Origin: Pseudolysobacter sp.
Lineage (GTDB): Bacteria > Pseudomonadota > Gammaproteobacteria > Xanthomonadales > Rhodanobacteraceae
NCBI GenBank assembly: GCA_025351985.1
Contig: JANXUW010000069.1
Span: 1 to 7,784, forward strand
Direction of reading: 5' to 3'
DNA length: 7,784 nt
Shown here: positions 1-5,250 of the stretch, piece by piece
Layout: each line of letters opens with the position of its first letter
How positions within the stretch are numbered: position 1 is the first letter of the stretch
Translations under genes and position numbers: made by a program
The notes under the pieces: model-generated
What the model was told of the DNA's origin: nothing
Database searches by the model: none
What the model saw: only the letters and a program-made list of their open reading frames with translations

Positions 1-35
1 GCATTGATTTCGTGTTGGCGCAACGTGGCGGTCAT
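1..35 (-). CDS. Possible N-terminus of a divergent gene leaving the left edge
   Basis: An ATG on the minus strand at 35-33 opens a frame reading MTATLRQHEIN before the window ends. A -10-like TACAAT lies on the same strand at 69-64, which would give a leader of about 20 nt, but no good -35 element or Shine-Dalgarno sequence is visible. Eleven codons cannot identify a family. The only support is the open frame, the -10-like box and the need to explain the 165 bases left of the YdcH-like gene. It could equally be chance. Confidence 0.22.
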   Translation of the reverse strand, partial: MTATLRQHEIN

Positions 36-165
36 GGCGGATCGGTGAGGTCACGAGCGGCATATTGTACGACCGAATGGCGTTGTTTCGGCAGTCGCAA
101 ACGGCACGCTGTTCGCGCGCCCGATGCGGCGCTAAACTCGCCGAAAGTCATCGCCACGAGCTTGC

Positions 166-372
166 ATGAGCAACATCGATCGCGCCCAACTTGTGCAGCA
201 GCTCACCGAATTGCGGATCGAACATCGCGATCTGGACGAGGTCATCATCCATTTGGCGGCGCATCCGGCCAGCGACGAGCTGCGCTTGAAACGGTTGAAA
301 AAACGCAAGCTGCGGATCAAGGACATGATCGGCTATATCGAGAGCAAGCTGATTCCCGACCTGGACGCGTGA
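166..372 (+). CDS. Small DUF465/YdcH-like protein
   Basis: This 68-residue, highly charged protein is probably all helical. It resembles the DUF465 (YdcH) family in size and in its signature, a second helix with the pattern LKRLKKRKLRIKDMI (residues about 41-55) preceded by an N-terminal helix containing QLTELRIEHRDLDEVI (about 11-26). The two heptad-like helices suggest a helical hairpin or coiled coil. The biochemical role of the family is not established, and nothing here adds to it. The start is fixed by an in-frame TAA at 133-135 with no alternative start codon before ATG 166; a weak GAG precedes the ATG by five bases. It stands alone on the plus strand and converges on plsB with a 51-bp gap. 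There is no export signal, so it is probably cytoplasmic. Confidence 0.82.
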   Translation: MSNIDRAQLVQQLTELRIEHRDLDEVIIHLAAHPASDELRLKRLKKRKLRIKDMIGYIESKLIPDLDA

Positions 373-402
373 AGCTTTGCGTCGCGTTGACGCCGATCAA
401 TT

Positions 403-447
403 AAAAATCCGATACGCCTTGGTCTATTCGGCTGCCGGCGGATTTTT
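403..447. terminator. Possible bidirectional terminator between converging genes
   Basis: A perfect 9-bp inverted repeat has arms AAAAATCCG (403-411) and CGGATTTTT (439-447) around a 27-base loop. Each arm gives a T5 run for one of the two converging genes, as in bidirectional intrinsic terminators. The right arm lies inside the last codons of plsB. The long loop and short GC part of the stem weaken the call. Confidence 0.35.
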
Positions 448-2976
448 CGTCGATTCGATCGCCAGATTGCTGCGACCTTCATCGGTCAGCTTGAGAATGT
501 CGTGGCGGATTTCCCGGCTCAATATCAATTTCGCATCGCGCCCGACCACTTCGAGCGATGCATCGAAATCGAGTTTGCCGGATTCGTCGTTCCACACCAC
601 ACGACGCTGCTTGAGCTGCTGGATGAAACTGCGGAACAGGCTCTTGTCGAAGAATTCCGGCGCGTTCATTTCGTGCAATAACGACAAGCGCTGCGCGGTC
701 AGATGGCAGAGATTTTCCAGCTCGCCGGCACTCAAGGTACGCGGCCCGTTTTTCACGAGCAAGGCGATGGTGATGTAATAACGCTCGAACGCTTGCAGCA
801 AACTATGGGCGATCGTGCGCAGCTGGAATGCGGTATCGCTCTGGCCGGCGGCGCGACTCAGCGTGCGGCCTTCCGACTCGCTTTGCAGCAGGCCACGGCC
901 GACGAAAAATTCGATCGTGGCGGTGATGCGACTGACAAATTCGTCTTCGCTCCACGGCAGGAAAAGTTCGGCCTGCAGGAACGGATAAATCAACTTGCCG
1001 AGGCGCAGAATCGACGCGCGTGTGATGCGGCGTGTGTTGATGAAACAGCACGCGATCCACGCCGACGTCGTGAACAGATGCAGCACGTTGTTGCGGAAAT
1101 ACGAGAGCAACACCGCGTTCTTGCCTTCGCAGAGCAACACGTCGCCGAGCGGATGCGACACGCGCTGGATCATCTGCATGCGTTCGCCGTAAGCGATGAT
1201 TTCCGCCGGCGTGAGCGCAGTCACCGTGACACGATCCGAATACGGCAACGTGTTCAACAACGCCTTGCTGAGCTCCAGTTGCACCAGCAGATCCGATTCC
1301 GCCAGCGCGTGTTTGCGGGTGGCCAGCAACGCGATCGCGAGCAGGTTGATCGGGTTGACGTCGGCGGCGCGGTTGATATTAATCTGGATCTTGTCGGCCA
1401 GCGTCGCCACCGCCGCGTTGAACCATTCCGGCTTGTCGTCAGGATTTTGCGCGACCGCGGCACGCCAATCTGGTGCACTTTTATCGAGCAGGTCGGCGAG
1501 AAAAACCGGTTCGCCGAAATTCACCACGACCTTGCCATAACGTTGCCGCAGCACGCCGAACGAGCGCAGCAGACCAAGCCAGGATTCTTTTTCCTTGGGC
1601 TTGCCGGAAAGCTCGCCCATGTACGAATTGCCTTCCATGAGCTTTTCGTAACCGACATACACCGGCTGGAACATCACCGGGCGGCGCGGCGCGCGCAGGA
1701 ACGCGCGCACTGTCATCGTCAACATGCCGACTCGCGGCGTGAGCAATCGACCGGTACGCGACCGGCCGCCTTCGACGAAATATTCGATCGGCACACCGCG
1801 CTCGACGAGCTGGCTCACATATTCGTTGAACACCACCGAATACAGCGCGTTGCCCTTGAAGCTGCGCCGCATGAAAAACGCGCCGCCGCGACGCAGGATA
1901 GAACCCAGCCCCGGCAAATTCAGATTGATGCCGGCGGCGATGTGCGGCACCACGAGTTTGTTCTGGTACAGCAGATACGACAGCAGCAAATAATCGATAT
2001 GACTGCGATGACATGGTACGTAAATGATTTCGTGGCCCGGCGCTGTGGAGCGCAAGGATTCGAAATGATTCATGCGCACGCCGTCGTAAATCCGGTTCCA
2101 GAAACTGGTCAGCAAAAACGACAACGAGCGCACCACCGGGTGTGAATAATCCGCGGCGATTTCCCAGACGTAACTGCGCGCGCGCGCCTGCGCCTGTTCG
2201 AGCGTGAGGTTCTCCTTGCTGGCGACGCTGGCGATCACGGCACGCACCGGATCGGCATTCACCACCGTATCAACCAGCGTGCGCCGATGCGACAGATCGG
2301 GGCCGATCACCGCCGCGCGGATGCGCCGGAAATGTGCGCGCAACACGCGCGAGAACTTGCGCAGGGTATTCGGTGCGTCGTGTTCGTCGCTCAACACCTG
2401 GCGCAACGACACCGGCGTGGAGAACTGCACGATCGTATCGTGGCCGTTCAACAACAAAGCCAGCAAGCGCCGGAAGCGACCAACCACGACCCAGTTTTCC
2501 GAGAACAACACGCCAAACCAGCCGGACTGACGATCTGGCGCGCGGCCGACGAAAATCGAAACCGGCACGAGCTGCACATCGAGTTCGGGATGTGCACGCA
2601 AGGCTTCGAACAACTGCGCCAGTGTTTCGGAATGCGTGCGTGGCGAGCCGCGCCCGATCAGCCAGCCCTTGCGCCGCGACAACGCGAACATCGCGCGCGG
2701 TTTGCGCAAATCGCCGAGCACAAAAGGCGATAGCGGCGCAGGCAGGTCGGCCTCGCGGCACGCCTGTTCGAGGATGATGCGGTCGGACAAGCGATAACGT
2801 TCGGTGACGTAAACCACCGGCAGTGTCGGCAACAACGTGGCAACCGGATCGACCGGTTCGCGACGAATGCGAATGCGCGATTTGAAGACGGCGCCCAGCA
2901 GACGCATCCACCATGGCGCGCGCGCGTCGGTGGACGAAGAGGATTCGGTGATCAAAGGCTGATCCATGACCGACAT
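424..2976 (-). CDS. plsB: Glycerol-3-phosphate 1-O-acyltransferase PlsB
   Basis: PlsB transfers a fatty acyl group from acyl-ACP or acyl-CoA to sn-glycerol 3-phosphate, giving lysophosphatidic acid, the first committed step of phospholipid synthesis at the inner membrane. The 850 residues are slightly longer than the roughly 800 of E. coli PlsB. All four acyltransferase blocks are visible: HRSHID (H323, D328, the catalytic HX4D), GGAFFMRRSF (about 364-373), FVEGGRSRTGR (400-410, for glycerol-3-phosphate binding) and QPVYVGYEKL (about 437-446). The long C-terminal half, about 500-850, matches the PlsB architecture and not the short PlsC or PlsY enzymes. The frame is intact. ATG 2976 is chosen; ATG 2967, three codons later, is also possible, and neither has a clear ribosome binding site. 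It is probably transcribed alone, since 149 bp with a hairpin separate it from the lipoprotein gene upstream. Confidence 0.97.
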   Translation of the reverse strand: MSVMDQPLITESSSSTDARAPWWMRLLGAVFKSRIRIRREPVDPVATLLPTLPVVYVTERYRLSDRIILEQACREADLPAPLSPFVLGDLRKPRAMFALSRRKGWLIGRGSPRTHSETLAQLFEALRAHPELDVQLVPVSIFVGRAPDRQSGWFGVLFSENWVVVGRFRRLLALLLNGHDTIVQFSTPVSLRQVLSDEHDAPNTLRKFSRVLRAHFRRIRAAVIGPDLSHRRTLVDTVVNADPVRAVIASVASKENLTLEQAQARARSYVWEIAADYSHPVVRSLSFLLTSFWNRIYDGVRMNHFESLRSTAPGHEIIYVPCHRSHIDYLLLSYLLYQNKLVVPHIAAGINLNLPGLGSILRRGGAFFMRRSFKGNALYSVVFNEYVSQLVERGVPIEYFVEGGRSRTGRLLTPRVGMLTMTVRAFLRAPRRPVMFQPVYVGYEKLMEGNSYMGELSGKPKEKESWLGLLRSFGVLRQRYGKVVVNFGEPVFLADLLDKSAPDWRAAVAQNPDDKPEWFNAAVATLADKIQININRAADVNPINLLAIALLATRKHALAESDLLVQLELSKALLNTLPYSDRVTVTALTPAEIIAYGERMQMIQRVSHPLGDVLLCEGKNAVLLSYFRNNVLHLFTTSAWIACCFINTRRITRASILRLGKLIYPFLQAELFLPWSEDEFVSRITATIEFFVGRGLLQSESEGRTLSRAAGQSDTAFQLRTIAHSLLQAFERYYITIALLVKNGPRTLSAGELENLCHLTAQRLSLLHEMNAPEFFDKSLFRSFIQQLKQRRVVWNDESGKLDFDASLEVVGRDAKLILSREIRHDILKLTDEGRSNLAIESTKNPPAAE

Positions 2977-3002
2977 AGGGCGAACGCGGCTTACAGATGC
3001 GG

Positions 3003-3008
3003 ATAATA
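3003..3008 (-). promoter_or_regulatory. Possible -10 box for plsB
   Basis: TATTAT on the minus strand matches the sigma-70 -10 consensus at five of six positions and would start a leader of about 20 nt before ATG 2976. No -35 element with normal spacing is visible; the nearest TTG hexamer (TTGCGA) is 20 bp away, so this is tentative. Confidence 0.3.
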
Positions 3009-3076
3009 CGTCAGTGTGGCTGCATCAATCGCAACACAATATCTGAGCAGAGGCGGCGTCCGGGCGGATCACGATA

Positions 3077-3106
3077 CAGCCCGAAGCCGGAAGTGGCCTC
3101 GGGCTG
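3077..3106 (-). terminator. Stem-loop after the lipoprotein gene
   Basis: Arms CAGCCCGA (3077-3084) and TCGGGCTG (3099-3106) pair over 8 bp, with three further GC pairs inside after one mismatch and a 6-base loop. It starts 19 bp after the lipoprotein stop codon, where a terminator is expected. On the minus strand it is followed by TATCGTG rather than a T run, so it may protect the mRNA 3' end or act with Rho instead of being an intrinsic terminator. Confidence 0.4.
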
Positions 3107-3125
3107 CAGTTTCCAATCGCTGCGC

Positions 3126-4139
3126 TTAGTGGCTATCGGCAGGCTTGAGGCCGGAGTCATCGGCCGGCTGGAAGGTTTTGCCGGGTTCGGCGGCAGGCTC
3201 GGCAGCGGGTGTCGCCGCCGCAGCAGGAGCAGTTTTCGCGGCTTCGGCAGCCGCTGCTTCCTGCTTCAGCTTGTTGAACTGTTCCAGCGCTTGCTTGCCG
3301 TACCAGCGACCGTCGACCTTGACCATGTCACTATCGGATGAGAGCGGCGTATCGAACAGGGTGTAGCTGAGTTTGACCTTGGCGGCATCGCCCTGGTTAG
3401 CCACAGTTTCGACCTTGGCCGAATCCAGCGTCTTGTCGATCGAGAAACCGTAAACCTCGAAAACCTGCTTTACGCCGCCGAGCACGATACCGGCTTTCTG
3501 CATGCCCTGATCGTAGGTCAGCGCGCGTGCTTCATCGAGCGTCTTGATATTGACATCGCGCGCGGTCTTGCAACCGACGGCGATAGCCTGCTTGACCAGT
3601 GCGGGATCGGTGAACTTGACCTTCTGCGCCCACGCTGCCGTGGCGGCAATCGCGGCCGTGGCCTGTTCTTTCTGCTTGTCGTCGAGATCCTTGCTCTGCT
3701 GCACGGTGCTTTGCAACATGCCCTGGCCCATCGCGATCATCATCGGCATTTGCTGAGCCATCTGCGCATCGGCTTCTTTCAGCTTCGGCTCGATTTCGGC
3801 ATACAGCTTGGCTTCGGCGTCCGGCGCGGTCAGCTTGGCGACACCTTCGGCGAATTTCTTGCGATCATCATCGGTGACAGGATCCTTGTTGAGATCCTTG
3901 TTCCAGTCGGCCTTGATCTTGGCGAGCTGTGCGGTCGGCAAGGTGTTGTCGAGCAATGCGCCGATATTGTTGCTGCGCAGTGCTTGCAGGGAGGCCTTGA
4001 TCGCCGCATCCGGCCCTGCCGCTGCAGGCGCCACCACAGGTGCGGCTGCCGGCGCGGCGGCTTGCTGTTGCTGGTTGCAACCGATGGCGGCGCAGGCAAA
4101 AGCCAATGCCAGTGAAAGTCGGGTAAGTTTGATTGACAT
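3126..4139 (-). CDS. Putative exported lipoprotein of unknown function
   Basis: This 337-residue protein has a lipoprotein-type signal peptide: K4 and R8, a hydrophobic stretch LSLALAFACAAIG, then Cys21 as the probable lipidated residue in the lipobox-like AIGC. Asn at +2 is compatible with outer-membrane sorting by the E. coli rule. A Gln/Ala/Pro-rich linker (22-42) follows, then a charged, mostly helical body (about 44-235), a beta-like segment ending MVKVDGRWYGKQALEQFNKL (272-291), and an Ala/Pro/Glu-rich low-complexity tail (about 294-322). The VDGRWYGKQ segment recalls small secreted NTF2-like or DUF4878-type domains, but I do not recognise the family. The frame can be opened at ATG 4205, but that would add 22 residues before the signal peptide and lies in the promoter. 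ATG 4139 has GGGGA nine bases upstream and places the signal peptide correctly. No functional partner is evident nearby. Confidence 0.85.
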   Translation of the reverse strand: MSIKLTRLSLALAFACAAIGCNQQQQAAAPAAAPVVAPAAAGPDAAIKASLQALRSNNIGALLDNTLPTAQLAKIKADWNKDLNKDPVTDDDRKKFAEGVAKLTAPDAEAKLYAEIEPKLKEADAQMAQQMPMMIAMGQGMLQSTVQQSKDLDDKQKEQATAAIAATAAWAQKVKFTDPALVKQAIAVGCKTARDVNIKTLDEARALTYDQGMQKAGIVLGGVKQVFEVYGFSIDKTLDSAKVETVANQGDAAKVKLSYTLFDTPLSSDSDMVKVDGRWYGKQALEQFNKLKQEAAAAEAAKTAPAAAATPAAEPAAEPGKTFQPADDSGLKPADSH

Positions 4140-4176
4140 GACGAGCCGTCCCCACGTTATGGATTGAGAATGGCGC

Positions 4177-4205
4177 ACTCTAGGCAGTGAGCGTGCAATT
4201 GGCAA
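4177..4205 (-). promoter_or_regulatory. Sigma-70-like promoter of the lipoprotein gene
   Basis: On the minus strand TTGCCA (4205-4200, five of six to TTGACA) and TAGAGT (4182-4177, four of six to TATAAT) are 17 bp apart. The predicted start near 4170 gives a leader of about 31 nt before ATG 4139, which supports that start over ATG 4205. Confidence 0.6.
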
Positions 4206-4225
4206 GCGGCGGAATGTGGTGGGGG

Positions 4226-4258
4226 AAAATCCTCAGATGGCCGTTGCGGCCATCTGAG
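4226..4258 (-). terminator. Intrinsic-type hairpin between pyrF and the lipoprotein gene
   Basis: CTCAGATGGCCG (4232-4243) and CGGCCATCTGAG (4247-4258) form a perfect 12-bp stem with a 3-base loop. On the minus strand GATTTT follows directly, then CCCCC. The stem is strong but the T run is only four long. It lies upstream of the lipoprotein promoter and 117 bp after the pyrF stop, so it can end pyrF transcripts or the candidate small RNA annotated here. The plus strand has no T run after the stem. Confidence 0.6.
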
Positions 4259-4299
4259 TAACGTCCGGTGATTAACCGGAGGGGGAACTTGTGTCGACT
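4226..4299 (-). ncRNA. Candidate small RNA in the pyrF/lipoprotein gap
   Basis: A promoter-like pair at 4333-4305 predicts a start near 4299, and the hairpin with GATTTT at 4258-4226 gives an end, for an RNA of about 74 nt. From the 5' end it would contain a single-stranded stretch with TTCCCCC (4287-4281), a hairpin TCCGGT/ACCGGA with a 5-base loop (4280-4264), a short linker, and the 12-bp terminator hairpin. A C-rich unpaired stretch ahead of a terminator stem resembles known sRNAs that pair with G-rich ribosome binding sites, for example sX13 of Xanthomonas. No homologue is recognised. It may instead be pyrF 3' UTR or an attenuated leader of the lipoprotein gene. No open frame of note lies within it. 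Confidence 0.35.
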
Positions 4300-4304
4300 G
4301 CGCG

Positions 4305-4333
4305 ATAATACTTAGCGCGTACTGTTAATGCAA
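4305..4333 (-). promoter_or_regulatory. Promoter-like pair inside the intergenic gap
   Basis: TTGCAT (4333-4328) and TATTAT (4310-4305, five of six to TATAAT) on the minus strand are separated by exactly 17 bp. The -35 keeps only the TTG of the consensus. The pair lies between the pyrF stop and the terminator-like hairpin, so it would not drive a complete protein gene unless transcription reads through the hairpin. Confidence 0.4.
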
Positions 4334-4342
4334 CACATTAAC
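4324..4342. repeat. Perfect dyad GTTAATG-N5-CATTAAC, possible operator
   Basis: Two 7-bp arms (4324-4330 and 4336-4342) form a perfect inverted repeat around the five bases CAACA. It is AT-rich, unlike the terminator stems here, and no T run follows on either strand. It covers the -35 hexamer at 4328-4333, the position of a repressor site. The binding protein is unknown, and the dyad could be chance. Confidence 0.4.
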
Positions 4343-4374
4343 TATGCACCGCCAACACAATGAATTTGAATCAT

Positions 4375-5094
4375 TTATTTCTTTCGATTTGCCAATGCGC
4401 TGGCGATACTGACCTGAATCGCCTCGGCGGCATCGCGCGGATTCTCCGCATTGCGGATCGGGCGCCCGACCACGATGTAATCAGCACCCAGCGCAAATGC
4501 TTCAGCGACATCCACCGTGCGCTTCTGATCATCGGTATTGCTGATCGGACGAATGCCCGGGCAGATCACAAGCAGACGCGGATCGACCTGCGCGCGTAAT
4601 GCCGCCACTTCCAGCCCCGAGGTAATCACGCCATCGCAGCCCGCTTCGAGCGCGGCCCTGGCGCGCGAAAGTACCAGCGTCTGCGCATCGCACGCGAAAC
4701 CAAGATCGTCCAGATCGCGTTGATCGAGGCTGGTCAGCGCAGTCACCGCAAGCAGTTTGATCTTGCCTTTCACTTCCGCCGCAGCGCGCATCATCGCGTC
4801 ATTGCCGTGGATCGTGCAGAACGTGACCGGATATCGCGTCAGGCCTTTTACTGCCGAAGCCACAGTCGCCGGCACATCGAAAAATTTCAGGTCGACGAAA
4901 ACTTTTTTGCCGCGCGCATCGAGCTCGCGCAATACCTCGAAATATTCGCCACTCGTGATCAGCTCCATGCCGATCTTGTAGAAAGTCACCGCGTCGCCAA
5001 GACGCTCCACCCACGCCAGTGCGTCGTTTTTGCTCGGAACATCGAGCGCGAAAATCAGGCGTTCGCGAACAGGAATATCGTTTGTCGAAGTCAT
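4375..5094 (-). CDS. pyrF: Orotidine 5'-phosphate decarboxylase PyrF
   Basis: PyrF decarboxylates orotidine 5'-phosphate to UMP, the last step of de novo pyrimidine synthesis, in the cytoplasm. The 239 residues are a normal length for the bacterial enzyme. Visible motifs are FALDVP (D18), FYKIGMEL (K40), the catalytic cluster VDLKFFDVP (D68, K70, D73), PGIRP (179-183) and GADYIVVGRPI (203-213), whose Arg211 contacts the phosphate. The usual histidine of DLKFHD is replaced by Phe (residue 72), while the Asp-Lys-Asp charges are kept. ATG 5094 is supported by GAGAG seven bases upstream. The gene is bounded upstream by the protease terminator, so it is probably transcribed from its own promoter as a single gene. 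It ends in a basic NRKK tail. Confidence 0.97.
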   Translation of the reverse strand: MTSTNDIPVRERLIFALDVPSKNDALAWVERLGDAVTFYKIGMELITSGEYFEVLRELDARGKKVFVDLKFFDVPATVASAVKGLTRYPVTFCTIHGNDAMMRAAAEVKGKIKLLAVTALTSLDQRDLDDLGFACDAQTLVLSRARAALEAGCDGVITSGLEVAALRAQVDPRLLVICPGIRPISNTDDQKRTVDVAEAFALGADYIVVGRPIRNAENPRDAAEAIQVSIASALANRKK

Positions 5095-5125
5095 GCGAAC
5101 GCTCTCGGTTTGAATGAATGTGCGT

Positions 5126-5155
5126 AGTGTAGCGACCCCGATAGTCCTGACCCAA
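5126..5155 (-). promoter_or_regulatory. Weak candidate promoter of pyrF
   Basis: TTGGGT (5155-5150) and TACACT (5131-5126) on the minus strand are 18 bp apart, with three and four matches to the sigma-70 hexamers. The pair sits between the protease terminator and the pyrF start, giving a leader of about 25 nt. The match is weak, but a promoter is expected in this 90-bp interval. Confidence 0.35.
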
Positions 5156-5184
5156 CAAATCAGTGGCCACCGATTTCGCGCAAT

Positions 5185-5212
5185 AAAAAAGCCACCCGAT
5201 TGCTCGGGTGGC
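5185..5212 (-). terminator. Intrinsic terminator of the S8 protease gene
   Basis: Arms GCCACCCGA (5191-5199) and TCGGGTGGC (5204-5212) make a perfect 9-bp GC-rich stem with a 4-base loop, followed on the minus strand by six T (complement of A 5185-5190). It lies 38 bp beyond the protease stop codon and separates that gene from pyrF. Confidence 0.92.
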
Positions 5213-5250
5213 CTTGGTTTTTCAGCTAGCGCGAACGCAGCTTGGAGCGA

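Noticed and set aside
379..393. Small hairpin GCGTC-N5-GACGC after the YdcH-like gene
   Set aside because: It has only five base pairs, with no T run following on either strand, so it is not convincing as a terminator.
12..404. Plus-strand open frame of 130 codons overlapping the YdcH-like gene
   Set aside because: It runs in another frame through the DUF465-like gene, has no recognisable motif and looks random outside the overlap.
703..2145. Long plus-strand open frame of 480 codons opposite plsB
   Set aside because: It lies wholly antisense to a PlsB frame with all family motifs. Its translation is rich in Arg, His and Gln with no recognisable domain, as expected of a shadow frame in GC-rich DNA.
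3808..4167. Ala/Ser-rich plus-strand frame with hydrophobic stretches opposite the lipoprotein gene
   Set aside because: The hydrophobic Ala runs are the complement of the Ala/Pro-rich N-terminal region of the lipoprotein; no start signal or family motif supports it.
4140..4205. Upstream ATG at 4205 as start of the lipoprotein
   Set aside because: It would place 22 polar residues before the signal peptide, and the ATG overlaps the -35 of a good promoter whose start point is downstream of it.
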